DNA of 64,000 nucleotides from Dolomedes plantarius (GCA_907164885.2 OU015493.1:54485802-54549801); one strand, 5' to 3'; positions 11,530-25,562 are shown, counted from the stretch's first letter. Program-made: numbers and translations. Notes: generated by a model not told the origin, from the sequence alone.

Positions 11530-12398
11530 TATGAGTGATATTACCTACATATGTTCCCTTTTTACTCATTAGTATACTAACAGTTATCTACTAAAATTTT
11601 ATAGCGAAAATCTAACAATTCAACGAGTGCCTAGATAAATATGATTTATAAAAATAATAAATAATAAATTTAAAAGTTTTAACTGTTCTTATTTTTATTT
11701 TGGTTCATTTACCCCCGGTAAAGGTAACATTGCCCAGATGTGACTTTAGAGGCAGTTTTTAATAGAAAACATCTGGTGTACCCCTGTTGTCTAGGTAACT
11801 TTACCCACTGGGTTTTTGAATTATTACTGAAAGAGAAAGCAATGAAAATATATTTAAACACCATAAATTACCTCTATAAGCCCTCCACCAAGCCTAGAAA
11901 AATTTTCCCCTCTCCAACTGATAGAGAAGTACACGGATCTTTTACTAGAAATTTAAAATTGGGAAAGTAACCCGGGTTGACGGTATTGTTATTTTTACCA
12001 GGACTTCGAACCAGAACTGAACCGAAAAAAATTGAAAAAATGCGGTTCGTTAAACGTAAAACGAACCCCAAAAATAAGCCACCCCTAAACCCGATTCGAA
12101 ATTGAAAACGTTATTTATTTATTATTTTTTTTGTACCGGTATTCAGTTAATTTACACTTATTTCGGTTCAGACACAAATTTTTAACTTAAAGACTCTAAG
12201 ATAAATTATCTTTTCTATCTGCCGCTCAAATATAGCAAAGAGTAGCTGACTGCGTGCGCTTTCAAGTACTATTTATTGCATTGTAAGCAAAATTCCTCTG
12301 AATTCTCAAACTGGCATAAAACATTGACAGTTCTTTCTTACAACACGACAACACGTTCCCTGCGAGAATTCAAAAAGGATTATCAACTTTATAGTCAA

Positions 12399-13140
12399 CT
12401 AGCGGCCCATCCCAACTTTGTCCGGGTTGAACAAAATATTATACCAATAAATTTCCAGTTGATAGCCAATAAATTGTAAATCTTTTTTTACCTTAAATGT
12501 CCAATAAAATGCGTAGTTCCATATCTAGTTTTCTTCAATAAACCCTTTAACGTTGCCAGTTTCAAAAATCCTTTTTGTATTTATCAATACCTCCTCTACT
12601 TGAATCTTAAAAATATTAAACCTCTTCCTTATGGGGTGGAATAGCATATATCCGAAGCACATACTCTCGAAAAATACGGTGTGATGCCGGCAGAGATAAA
12701 GTCTCGAATTCCACTTCGTTGTGACTTTCCTAACGTCTTTGCCCCCAAAGAACAATTGGGTGACATTCTGGGAACGGAGGGTCAATCTTGCCGAAAAGGA
12801 CTGAATAATAATCTTTTGTCGTTCTAGCTAGAGGCTATTTCTTTTCAGGCGAGAGACATCAGAAGGGCGGTTCACCCGCGGTTCATCCATTTTCAGCCTT
12901 TTGAGAGATGAAAGAGGCACGGAGTGCCGATGAACTACTATTGAAATTCTTTTTCAATAGTAAGAAAGCAATTAACCACTCTATCCCCTGACCACAAACG
13001 CTGAATGTCCCCCACGTAAAATGGGGATAGGAAGTAGATAACATTTTCCCGTTGTAAAGAGCAATTTCGAAAAACGGACCCCGTAAGCTAAAGGATGTTG
13101 CTATGGATACTTGACTGCGGTTGACAAAGGAAAAGATCCA
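12399..13140 (-). mobile_element. Helitron, truncated copy
   Basis: Minus-strand 3' terminus: CTAG (12399-12402) preceded, in minus orientation, by a GC-rich hairpin (CCCGGACAAAGTTGGGATGGG). The next base is T, as expected for A^T insertion. The following ~740 bp match the Helitron at 13992 almost throughout. Homology stops near 13140, before the 5' end, and is followed by a short tandem duplication of a gatccaagacctctctaatg unit (13134-13184). It has no Rep/helicase coding, so it is a non-autonomous copy. Confidence 0.75.
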
Positions 13141-13883
13141 AGACCTCTCTAATGTATTCTAGATCCAAGACCTCTCTAATGTACCACGGACTGTTCATGG
13201 TACCTGCACAATGTTTCACAAATAAATTTCAGTCTTTATTGATATTGCAATTTTATCGAATAGCAGTTTATTATTTGTCATTTTTCGGCAAAGATAAAAA
13301 TAAGAATAATTATAATATATTACAACAAAACACCAAAAGGTCTAGGTAAAACGTTGAAATGGACAATAATAGATGTTAACTTTACTTAATAGCTTTAATA
13401 TTTGGGTAACAAAGTGGGTGATATTAGTAGATTTCCTTATCCACGAATAAATCCGCATTAAAAATCAGCAACACGGCACAAATTGCGAACATTTCAAAAA
13501 TCTTGCCAATCGAACTGAGGGATTCTCCCTTTTTCGAAATATGCATTTTTTCTGGGGATTTTCCGATCCTATTATTTTTGGAATAGTTTTAATTTCTGAG
13601 AGCTGACTTCTTTTTGAGTTATTATAAATTTTTAGAGAAGTAACGTTCATAACACTTTATTATTTTAGTAGTAAAATGTTTGACAACTATTAATAAAATA
13701 AATGACACTCAGATTTTTTTAATGTAGATAATGTCGCACGCACGTTTTCAGCTTTTTATGTAAGCTTATGGTCTTTTAATCATTGAAATTTAAATCCCTT
13801 CCCCCCTATTCCAGTAACCTATTTCTTCAACTTTTAGTCGTAGTAGATGACAAAAGATTGATGAAACGACAAATTAAAAGGCC

Positions 13884-15602
<1,719 letters not shown>

Positions 15603-16416
15603 TAATAATTTATAATAAAAGTATTACATACTTTATCATTTACATAAAGTGATTATCAGGTTAAGTGCAAGTATTTTCCGCTATAAGTTGAATGCCAGGT
15701 AAGGAAATCTAAGGTACAAGGGAATATTATAAATTTAATTCATGATAATTTATTTCACAAATTAAAATTTTATGAACATTTTAAAAACATCTCTTTAAGA
15801 GACTTTCATGACCCTTAGCCGACAACATTTTAATGTGAATCGAATTCAGTCGGAAAGAAAAAAAAAGTCAAGTAGTCTCTTCTAACGAAACGACCGCAGG
15901 TTATTAACGAACGACTACTTATCGTTGCTTACCACTTTTATATGTGTATAGGTATGTATGTGTTATGTCTATATGTATCTATATATATGTACGTATGTAT
16001 AGATATACGTATATGTATGTCAAAATTTTAACTCATTTTGGTACTTTTCTGTTTAACTGTTTACTGATTGTCGAAGCGATACAGACTGGATTTTGCAAGC
16101 TGCCAGAATTATAACTCGCGAGAACGGATGGACGGACGGTTTTAGCATGTGAAATTTTGCTTTCCGAAGGACTGTTATGGAGGAACGTAATCCTACTTTA
16201 AAACTGTTCGAATATACTTAAACTGGTTTACGCACAACTGATGACGCGAACAGGAGCAGAACCGAATTTAAAAAAAAATTAGTTAATAGAACGAAAACTG
16301 GAATGGAAAAAATTACGGTTCGAAGCCCTGATTTTTACATAATTATAATGCATAAATAGAACAAAAGAATACTAAATTTACTTAAACACGTAAATTTTTT
16401 TGCTCTGTGTAATATA

Positions 16417-17829
16417 CACTCATGGACAAACAAATTAGCGCACCAAGAAGGAGTCGTCAAAATGAAACGAAATTTTACATACGTAATGACTACTTTGATA
16501 TAAGTAAATTATAAGAAAATCAAAGAAAAAGGATAATTTATTTCAGAGAAAAAGGCAAAAGAACGGAGGAGTTAATACTCCGTTGGACCCCCTCTAGCGC
16601 GAATGCACGATGCGATACGATCGGGCATTGAGTCATACAAGTTCTGTATGATGTCTTGAGACATTTCGTTCCATATTTGCTGTAACCTTGCCTCTAGTTC
16701 GTTCAAACCCGTGGGATGCCCAACTCTTCGTCCCAAATGATCCCAGACATGCTCGATTGGAGACAAATCTGGGGATCGGGCAGGCCAAGGAAGGATAGTA
16801 ACAGTGCGAGGACAGTCTTGTGACACCCTTGCCGTATGAGGCCGATCATTGTCTTGTTGAAAAATGGCTCCTGTGAGCCGTTTCATGAGACGCAACACAT
16901 GTGGTTGCAGGATTTCATGAACATACCGCTGGGCTGTCACGGTGCCACGGAACAATACTAGGGGTGACCGTGTATTGTAGGCAATGGCACCCCATACCAT
17001 GACACCAGCTGTGGGAGCGATGTGTCGCTGTACAGCAAAGGCAGGATTGAAGCGTCCACCTCGAGCTCTCCACACACGAACACGATTGTCATCACTGCCG
17101 AGATTGAATCTGGATTCGTCGCTAAAGACGACCTGGTTCCATTCCGCTGCAGTCCAGTTTCCTCGTGCGCAGCAAAACTCCAAACGGAGGCGTCGATGGG
17201 TGGGCGTCAAGGGCAGCACACGTAATGGGCGCCGCGATACCAACTGTCCTTCAGCCAGGCGCCTTCGTATGGTTCGAGAAGACACAGAGGACCCTAGTGA
17301 AGGTGCTACCTGTGCCTTGATGGCGGCCGATGAAGCAGTTGGCTGTACGCGTGCATTTCTTATGATGTGGCGGTCTTCTCGACGACTGGTCTGTCGAGGG
17401 CGTCCTGAGCCTGGTCTTCGTGTACATGACATCTCTCGGGTCCACTGGTCCCAACACCTCTTCACAACACAATCAGAGCGGCTTAATTGACGAGCTACTC
17501 GCCTAGCTGACCACCCAGCTTCCTTCATCCCGACGATTCTCCCCCTCTCAAACTGCGACAACTGCTTATATTGTCTTCGAACACGGTGTAATGGCATGTC
17601 TATCTCATCTCTTACTTTGTAAATGATTCAGCACACTCAAACAAGCTTTGGTTACCTGTTTTATACTCCACAGAGTACGATGTTCAACGCCCTCTACCGG
17701 CTATACGTAATGCGCAATCAAGCTGCATTTCTAATCATTTGCATACCTCTCCGACATGTACCTTCATTGCAAGTTTCGTTACGATCCCGCAATTATTTCT
17801 TGGTGCGCTAATTTTTTTGTCCATGAGTG
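16417..17829 (-). mobile_element. intact Tc1-like transposon
   Basis: Terminal inverted repeats beginning CACTCATGGACAAA and continuing AAATTAGCGCACCAAGAA match at 32 of 33 positions. TA lies on both sides (16415-16416, 17830-17831). The single internal gene is uninterrupted. At 1413 bp it has a normal Tc1 size. Near-perfect ends plus an intact gene point to a recent insertion into the surrounding hAT element. Confidence 0.95.
16572..17597 (-). CDS. Tc1-like transposase, 341 aa, DD32E spacing
   Basis: Cut-and-paste transposase acting in the nucleus on its own inverted repeats. Residues ~12-55 look like the first helix-turn-helix of a paired-like DNA-binding domain, GRPR at 65-68 is the AT-hook-like linker, and a second helix-turn-helix spans ~72-125. 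The catalytic core shows VVFSDESRFNL (Asp160), VWGAIAYNTRSPLVLF, FQQDNDRPHTA (Asp249) and PDLSPIEHVWD (Glu282). Exactly 32 residues separate Asp249 and Glu282, against 34 in classical Tc1. The ATG at 17597 lies a normal distance inside the right inverted repeat and the frame is unbroken to the stop. I recall close relatives in spider genomes. It is the only intact long gene in the window. Confidence 0.93.
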   Translation of the reverse strand: MPLHRVRRQYKQLSQFERGRIVGMKEAGWSARRVARQLSRSDCVVKRCWDQWTREMSCTRRPGSGRPRQTSRREDRHIIRNARVQPTASSAAIKAQVAPSLGSSVSSRTIRRRLAEGQLVSRRPLRVLPLTPTHRRLRLEFCCARGNWTAAEWNQVVFSDESRFNLGSDDNRVRVWRARGGRFNPAFAVQRHIAPTAGVMVWGAIAYNTRSPLVLFRGTVTAQRYVHEILQPHVLRLMKRLTGAIFQQDNDRPHTARVSQDCPRTVTILPWPARSPDLSPIEHVWDHLGRRVGHPTGLNELEARLQQIWNEMSQDIIQNLYDSMPDRIASCIRARGGPTEY

Positions 17830-17902
17830 TACCAATATTCTCCAACAAACTTTTATTTGAATTTCTTTTTTTTTTTGGGGGGGGGGGTTGTCCATAACAA
17901 GG

Positions 17903-19697
17903 ATGTATTCAAAGAAAAGAAAAGTTGTTAATGAAAACAGGAAATTTAATGATCGTTGGGAAAAAATAATTTTTTCCCAAAGCAGAATTCAAAATTAATG
18001 TGTTTGATTTGTAGAGAGACGGTCGCTGTATTTAAGGAACATAACGTTAAAAGGCATCATGAGACAAAACATATTGATTATGTAAATTTCAGTGAAGAAG
18101 TAAAAAGTTTTAAGTTAACTGCGCTTAAATCGCAACTGAAAGCTCAGGAAACGATGTTTGATTCATTATTACAACAACCATCTACCATTGTGAAAGCAAG
18201 TCATTCTGTTGCCATGTTGATTGCAAAGAAAATGAAACCATTTTCGGATGGTGAACTGGTAAAGGACTGTTTGGAAGCAGTTATAAAAGATGTTTTGCCC
18301 GATAAAAGCAAATTATTTTCAAGCATCAGTCTTTCACGTCAAACTATATGTCGTCGCACTGATGACATTTCAGCTGAAATCGTAATATCTTTGCGAGATA
18401 AAATCAACCAATTCAAAGCATATTCTTTGGCATTTGATGAAAGTACAGATATCTCAGTCACATCTCAACTTGTGATATTTATTCAAGGTGTGAATGATTC
18501 ATTCCAAGTGACAGACGAAATGTTAAATCTTTTAAATTTAAAAGGCACAACTAGAGAAGATGTTTTCCAGGCGATTGAAAAATGTTTAGCTGAAAATAGC
18601 TTAAATTTTGAGGCTCTTTCCGAATTAACAGCAGATGGAGCACCTGTTTGGTAGGTAAAAATAAGGGAGCTATAAAATTACTTATGGATAAACTAGGTTT
18701 CAGAGGCATTAAAACCAATGATATTTTTAATATTCACTGTTTGATACATCAACAAAATTTATGTGCTCGAGTATTATCCATGAATCACGTTATGAAAGTA
18801 GTTATAAAAAAAGTAAATTACATTCGTTCACATGTTCTTCAGCATCGGCAATTCAAAGAATTCCTTAGCGAATTATCTTCTGAATATGGTGATATCGTAT
18901 ATTTTACCAATGTTAGATGACTAAGTCGTGGAAAATGTTAAAATTTTTTTTCAATTTACGGGAGGAAATAGATATGTTTATGAACGAGAAACAAGAATCT
19001 GTTCCTGCATTAAGGGATGATGATTGGTTGTTAGACCTGTGTTTTTTAGTGGCTATAACAGAAAAACTTAATCAGCTAAATAAGGACTTGCAAGGCCAAG
19101 ATAATTTAATAATCGATGCTTGTAATTTCATCAAAGCTTTTAATAAGAAATTATTGCTATTTGAGTGCCAACTTAGAAATAATAATGCTCAAGATTTTCC
19201 TCTGTTAAGTAACTTCCCAAAAAGTCAACCTAAGAATTTCTCGAAATATGCTAATGAAATAAAGAAACTTATAACTGCATTCGATAATCGTTTTTCAGAA
19301 TTAGCAAAATATGATAAAATGTTTAAAATATTTTCATGCCCATTTCATGTTGACGTGAATAGTGTTCCTGCAAATCTGCAAATGGAGTTAATTGAGTTAC
19401 AGTGCAACAATGAAATGAAACAAATTTTTGCGTCCACGTCAAAAATTAAATTCTACAATACTTATATTACATCCGAGAGATATTCCAACTTAAGATATTT
19501 TGCACAACGAGTTGTAAGTGCTTTTAGATCCACATATGTTTGTGAAAAAAAATTTTCGAAGATAAAACAAAGAGTTCATCACGGGCTTCATTAACTGATG
19601 CAAATTTAGAAAACCAGCTAAGATGTGCAACGTCGAACATAAAAATAGATTTGCAAAAATTAAGTGAAGGAAAAGATAAACAAATATCTCATTAATT
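17903..19697 (+). pseudogene. hAT transposase (GTF2IRD2/ZBED-like), recently disabled
   Basis: The likely start is ATG at 17903 (MYSKKRKVVNENRKFNDRWE). A frameshift near 17970 leads into a BED-type zinc finger (CLICRETVAVFKEHNVKRHH). The RNase H-like core follows: LAFDESTDIS (first Asp), LTADGAPV, then a 1-bp loss at about 18650, VGKNKGAIKLL, and FNIHCLIHQQNLCAR. TGA replaces the Trp codon of VRWLSRG at about 18917. The frame continues through VPALRDDDWLLDLCFLVAIT to the C-terminal dimerisation block (SAFRSTYVCEKKFSKIK), with a last shift near 19590 and an end near 19697. Family architecture is essentially complete, with only about four disabling lesions. It is the transposase of the 8587-19862 element. 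Confidence 0.88.
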
Positions 19698-19862
19698 AAG
19701 ACTCGAGAGTTCATTATAGTAGAATCATAGTATAACAATAAAGTTTTATTCATTTTGTATTTGTATTATATTTTTTAAAAGCATGTTTACATAAAGTGCA
19801 GCCCTCCGTAACGTCACTCATCATCAAATTGCCCGTGAAACCATTTCGGTTGGCCAGGCCTG

Positions 19863-19962
19863 CTCTATACAATGAGGATGACATTATGTACGCAAATGAG
19901 TTCAGAAACTTCTTAAATGTGAGAGGGAAAGATGCTGCAAACTTGCTCGCGATATCTTTATG
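19863..19962. repeat. dispersed repeat R, right half
   Basis: Begins with the duplicated CTCTATAC and continues aatgaggatgacattatgta, matching 2651-2752 (including gggaaagatgctgcaaac). It completes the repeat split by the hAT insertion. Confidence 0.85.
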
Positions 19963-20042
19963 TACATATATGGAGATGTTGGGTCAATAATTACAAAATG
20001 TTGTTGGTCCAACTAAAATTGAAAGCTGCTAGGAATTGAAAC

Positions 20043-20442
20043 TGTCATTCTTTGTATATGCACGCCTTCAGATGGACGGGGGAGGGGAGTTGTAAGGATT
20101 TATTATGGAGGGACTAACCGTAAGAAACTTTAAAAGGGGGGTTTTCTAGAAAAAAAATGGGAATTATCAATTATATACTACTAATTTACGAAGTATCGGA
20201 AAAGAAGAATCGCGGGGAAAATAGATAATAGGGTTGGATTTGATTGACAGGAGATAACTCCTCCCCAGCCTCATCTTGGGTGCAAGCGTCAGACCACCTT
20301 GTGTGCATGCGTAGTATTCTAGAAGCTTGAGACAAAGAATTGATACGTCAGAGACAATGTGATTCCCGACTAGGAATGACGTGCCGCGCTTAGCGGGGAC
20401 GCGTTTTGGAAAGGGATGGGAATAAATTTAATTACGGAGCTG
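20043..20442 (+). repeat. ~400-bp direct repeat, possible 5' LTR
   Basis: Begins TGTCATTCTTTG and is repeated in the same orientation at 23248-23641, roughly nine bases in ten identical by eye. It contains AATAAA near its end. A TG start and a 3.2-kb spacing fit an LTR pair, but no CA end, primer-binding site or target duplication could be fixed. Confidence 0.5.
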
Positions 20443-23247
20443 AGAGTTTTGAAAGGATATAGTAAATATTATTAAAAAATACTGAATTTCTCGTCATTCT
20501 ATTGAGAAGTGAGATGTCTGCAACTACTGGTAAGATTCTACATAATTCCTAGCCATCGGACCACCATCGACTACCATATTGGATAAAAAGGAGTTCGGAG
20601 AAGTTTAAAATATGGACGGGAATATCAAGTCCGATATAAGTCGCCCATGATATCTACCTGTCGCATGGAAACCCAAGAAAAATTTCATCATGTTAACAAC
20701 ATATATGACCGTTTAACAACATATATGTGCTCAACGTAAAAAATTTAATTTTTGTATATTCATCATTTTACCATGACCGCGGTTCGTCATTTTCAGAAAT
20801 TTGTGGGATCGAGAGGTTTGTGCTTCGGTGCTTCTGCAGCAAATCTGATTGCGCGTCATCAGGAAGCAAGTGTGCCGGCTTTAGATTAAAACAAAATTTT
20901 GTGTATGTGTGAGCTTATCAGGGACAGTGTTTCGTATCAAAATTTACTATCCAGTGTGACTTCAAGTGAACTTTCCAGAGTTTAAGAGATGTGTAAAAGT
21001 AAAGAAAATTTTTTTGTGGGTGTCAACATTGTCTCTCCAGGACTGCTTGGTGATTGCACCGAAAACAAAGGATTTTATGAAGAAAATTTTTTGTGTCTGC
21101 TGAAATTTAAATTAAATGGGTAAAGTTTTAAAATGTTTTGATATGGAATAAAATGTTAAAGGTAAGCGGTTTTGGTTCAAAATTACAAAATGAAAAAGGT
21201 TACGAAATAACTTTTGAAATGTAATGTTTAATGAGCAAATTTTTAATGATATTGTTGTTGATGATAGTGTCAGAGTAAATTAATAAGATATGGTTTTTGA
21301 AGAGTTGTTATTCAATATAATCAGTATAGTGAAATTAATTGATGTACTAGTTGAAGTTGAAATTGTTAAAATATTTGAAGTGTTTGAAGTTTTTGAAATT
21401 TAAGGTTTGAAAAATTGAAATTATCTTGCTTAAACTTTCTATTCGAAACTATTATGTGTAAAATTTTGGAAACTTTGGTGACAATTCAAAATTAATAATA
21501 AAATTTTCTGACACAATTTTAAATTAGTTGTAATAAGAAATGTAAGTTTTTAATGTTGTTGAATTAATTAAGTACATTTTGGAAATTGTTTTCTGGGGAA
21601 TTGATCACCCCCAGTCAACCTTGTTTTGTTTTTCAGTCAATTTGGGGGGGGGGGGGATCTAGGTAACAGAGAATTACTGCCAAACAGTTTTAAATTTTGA
21701 AAGTTTAATTTCATTAATTATTGGAAATTGACAAGTTTTGATTAAATTTAGATAAATTTAAAACATGTTAAAGTTAAATTTATGTATTTTGGTGTTTGCT
21801 GTTGGCTATCTCGTTATAATTTTGTAAATATTTTTGAATTTAGTTAATTAATTATAATAGCGTGTTTATATTTTGATTTTATAAGGTACTTTTTGGTTGC
21901 TACACATTTTTGATAAATATTGTGCTAAATATTTTTACTGTATTGAAATAAATTGTATTGATATTGTGTAATTTTATAAAGTGAGGCATGGAATTTGTAG
22001 GTTATTTTTCATTGATAAAGTTTGAAGGTTTAAAATATATTTTAATTTTGGTAATGAAAGAATTGTGATAGAAAATTGAAAAAGTGGGAATTATTTAACA
22101 TATTTTGTCAATTAAAGAGAATGATTTTATGTTTGACCAGTCATGAGCCTTTTTCACATGTCTTCTCAATTCATATATGGTCACAATCTTTTATAATGGT
22201 CCCTGAACAGTTGTAAAAAGCATTTGAAAATGAAAACGAAGTGTTTTGAATTTTATGATACAAAGTTGAAAGTTACCTTTATAATCTAATTTGCTTTATA
22301 TTTTAATAATTATTGTGAATTCTTAGTTTATTTATTTGGTAATTCTTTTATTGTTGTGCATTTTAAAACATTTAAGTTGGATCCTTAATAATATTTTGTT
22401 GATGATGCTGGAAGCGAATTTAAATTTTTTAATAAGCATGAATGTATATTACATGCTTTCTCAGGTTATAGAGCTCAGGTTAATTAGAATAATATATCAT
22501 ATTGAAAAATGAGAGAGAGGTTTTGAAAATGAAGAGAAATTTAAAGGGTTGATAATAAAAAAAATGTGAATTGATATTATTTTATAACTGATTTTATTTT
22601 GTTTACTGTGTTTGAATCACTAGAGAGAAACTGTTTTAGAAGAAAAGAAAATATTAAATAAAATTTTTGATGTGACTTAGTGTCACAAAGACTGTGGACT
22701 GAATGGTTGCCACTCAAGAACTGAGAGAATCAAAAAGTGCAGACTTTTCAGGCATAGACTTTTGTTTATCAACTATATTCTTCACATAAAAGTCCTACTT
22801 AAACTTTTAACATCTCTTTAATTAATGTGTTTTTAAAAGTGTTTTGCATTTTAGATATTGATATTTTAGTGATTTTCTGTAATGATATTTTGAAATAATG
22901 TTCTTTTTATAATTAATATTTTGATTTTGATATTTAATGATGTGTCATTGTTATAAAAATAAAAGTTTATTATGTAAAATTCTGTCTCAAATGGAGACTT
23001 TTTTGTAACATGTAATCATCGCAGCTCCATGGGGTTAGGTGCACATTAATAGCAATGGGAATTTAGTTTTAGTTTTAAATTTAGTTGACTCAAGTTGTCC
23101 TTAGGAATTAATTAATGGGTTCTCTGCTGAGATTTTTTTTGTGTGTGGGGAGACGTCCCTATTCAGCATTCTTTTCAGATGATAGTCCTTTAGATTTTTA
23201 ATATAAATATAGTTTGTTTCTCTTGTCGAGACTTGCCACATGTGAAC
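20443..23247. other. AT-rich non-coding interior between the direct repeats
   Basis: About 2.8 kb with no convincing reading frame. It holds long runs of AT-rich sequence, a poly-G run near 21643-21653 and no recognised domain or repeat. If the flanking repeats are LTRs, this would be a large non-autonomous (LARD-like) interior. Otherwise it is simply intergenic sequence. Confidence 0.4.
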
Positions 23248-23641
23248 TGTCATTCTTTGTGTGTGCACGCCTTCAGAGGGACGGGGGGGAAGAAAAGGAT
23301 TTATTATGGGGGCTAACCGTAAGAAACTTTAACAGGGGGTTTTTCTAGAGAAAATGGAAATTATCAATTATATACTACTAATTTACGAAGTATCGGAAAA
23401 GAAGAATAGCGGGGAAAATAGATAATATGGTTAGATTTGATTGACAGGAGATAACTCCTCCCTAGCCTCATCTTGGGTGCAAGCGTCAGACCACCTTGTG
23501 AGCATGCGCAGTATTCTAGAAGCTTGAGACAAAGAATTGAAACGTCACAGGCAATGTGATCACCTATTGAGTAAGACGTGCCGCGTTCGGCGGGTGAGCG
23601 TTTTGGATAGGGGTTGGAATAAATTTACTTAAATGGAGTTG
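23248..23641 (+). repeat. ~400-bp direct repeat, possible 3' LTR
   Basis: Second copy of 20043-20442 (TGTCATTCTTTG to ggagttg), ending at a short (TA)n tract. See the partner repeat for the caveats. Confidence 0.5.
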
Positions 23642-24109
23642 TATATATATATTTGTATATACACAATGCTGCTTATTGTATATATATTTCGAAGAAACTC
23701 GAGGAGCGTCTTTTTCGAAAAACTCACATGAAAGGCATAAAGCATTGAGTCTGAAGCCAAGTATATTTGACTGTTAGTAGAAAAATGTTCTAGAATATAT
23801 AACTACCGAGGATGTTGAGATAAAAGGCAATAAAAAAATTCGTACAAAGAATATCTTCGCTAACGACTAGTCGAAGAAATGAGCATTACTGGGGTAGCTT
23901 CTGTTTCATATAAGGAGTTAGAGCGTGCATTTTTGTTTTACCTCAAAGTAAGAAAAAAATATTCACGTTTTTTAACAATTGTATCTCCGATTCCAGTCTC
24001 TCCTGCTCCTTATTTTTCATGTTCTCTTACTTGTTGAAACAGAAAGCTTTCTATTGGTAACCGTTTTCATTTTGCGAGTATGCGGATACTTTTATAGGTA
24101 ACAAATCTA

Positions 24110-24260
24110 TAGTCAGTTCCATGGATCAGAGGTAAAAGAACGCGTTTCTAAATTTTATGCCATTATTTATACAATCTATTGAGTTTAATTCATTGAGGAA
24201 TGCATTGAATGGGTAGAATCAAAACTATCAATCTCCATTTTAATTTTCAAAATTGAGTTT
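24110..24260 (+). repeat. repeat family E, partial copy
   Basis: Begins TAGTCAGTTCCATGGATCAG, followed by aaaagaacgcgtttctaaatt, matching 33388-33687 and 41165-41453. The copy is diverged and incomplete. The gap 23642-24109 shows nothing recognisable. Confidence 0.6.
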
Positions 24261-24337
24261 CGGATACTTTTTTAAAGTATTCCAATCAGTTAAAAACGAA
24301 AATTATAGATACATGCATACATATATATATATATATA

Positions 24338-25348
24338 CTGGTGTAATAAATTAAGAGAATTTGCAGACTTGGTCGATTATCTCTAGAACTACTGTACCGA
24401 TTTTAATGAAATTTGACATGTACATACATTGATACAATACAAAACAAATAACCATTCAATAATTGTAATACACACGCATGATCGTGCGTAACACTCGTTA
24501 GAGTCGGATGGTATGAAACAGCGGTTGCAAAATATAAAAAAAAAATGGGTAAATAGATGGGTTAATAGGGGGTATGGTTCCCTCTTACAGATATACAGGT
24601 CTTGCAGCGTGATTTCAGGGGGCACACAACCTTTGACTACTGCGAAATGACCCTAAACATGATCAAATTCGAGCTACTGAAACTCCAATAATATTAATTT
24701 ATATATAATTTTTTTTTGTTTTATATCAAAATTACAAGTCTTCAGTTGTATTTGATACAAAAATAGAACTTGTAAAGCCATAAATAATTTTTAGATTTTA
24801 TTTTTAAATGTACACATTACTAGAAAGGGAAAAAAATCATTGGATACGCCTCGCTATAATTGACAAATGGCGATCTTCTCTGGCCGTCGTGGCTCTTGGA
24901 CGACCTTGCCTAGGCTTCCTCTCGATAGATCCGGTATCCTGGAACTGTTTCCATAAGTTACACATGACACTGGGTGTTAAATTGAACTCTCTACAAATTT
25001 GGACTTGAGATTGGCCTGCTTCTAGCCTCCCCACAATTCGCCACCTCATTACATCATCTAAACGTTGGTGGTTACTCATTTTTATTGTTACAATTTGAAA
25101 TTAACCGATTGCTGCAAAATAACACCAAGAAATTCTCCGAGGTGTGCTAGCGAACGAAATGCGTCTTAACTTGCGCGCGCTTATAAAGCCTGTTTCTCTA
25201 CTGGCTCCGTCTACACAGACGTGTATGCTTAAGTATTTGACGTACAAGATTTGCATTTTTGTCTAGAAGCAGTGGTTTTACATTCAGTTCAGTTCTTTTC
25301 ATGAAATTCGATAAAATATGCAAATTCTCTTAATTTATTTCACCAGTG
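24338..25348 (-). mobile_element. internally deleted Tc1-like element
   Basis: The ends are inverted: left CTGGTGTAATAAATTAAGAG, right (CA)CTGGTGAAATAAATTAAG, both continuing AGAATTTGCA. TA-rich flanks are present, with TA at 25349-25350 on the right. At 1011 bp it is too short for a full transposase. The gene on the minus strand retains only the DNA-binding end. Confidence 0.8.
24837..25079 (-). pseudogene. Tc1-like transposase, DNA-binding domain only
   Basis: ATG at 25079. The 80-codon frame begins MSNHQRLDDVMRWRIVGRLE, contains a helix-turn-helix (QVQICREFNLTPSVMCNLWK) and the linker RKPRQGRPRATTAREDRHL, then ends after IIARRIQ. This is the first of the two DNA-binding subdomains plus the GRPR box. 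The second subdomain and the whole DDE core are missing. Sequence downstream of the stop does not resemble transposase, so an internal deletion removed the rest. A truncated DNA-binding product could in principle bind its own ends, but there is no evidence of expression. Confidence 0.75.
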
Positions 25349-25562
25349 TATATATATATACCAGTATAGTCAATAAGTTCGGGGACTGGGACTACCCTCT
25401 CCCCTCATGCCCGGTGTGTGGGGGAACCGAAATAACGATGTGGTTTGCAAGTCTGGTTATCTGCGTACGCGTGAGACGTCACATGACGCTTTGCAAAACT
25501 GCTAAGGCGCGCAGCTCACCATTTGTCTGCAGACTGTCAGCCTATGATGTCCATGTAGCAAA

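Larger units (their letters stand above)
9495..11984. mobile_element. unclassified inverted-repeat element C
   Basis: The left end reads ACCGTCAACC then GTGGTTACTTTGCCC. The right end is its inverse with small changes (GGGAAAGTAACCCGGGTTGACGGT). GGTAAC.TT.CCC-type motifs recur inside the right part (about 11720-11810), as subterminal repeats would. No clear target duplication was found. It contains the rearranged CXC transposon copy (9814-11529), leaving roughly 0.8 kb of its own, with no recognisable coding. Confidence 0.65.

Noticed and set aside
9495..11984. Element C ends considered as the true ends of the CXC transposon
   Set aside because: Copy A of the CXC transposon ends in CCCCAG...ATAGACCC directly against foreign coding sequence, so the ACCGTCAACC ends belong to a different host element.
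16984..17490. 168-codon plus-strand open frame inside the Tc1 element
   Set aside because: It lies antisense to the intact transposase and exists because the GC-richer coding sequence leaves few stops on the opposite strand.
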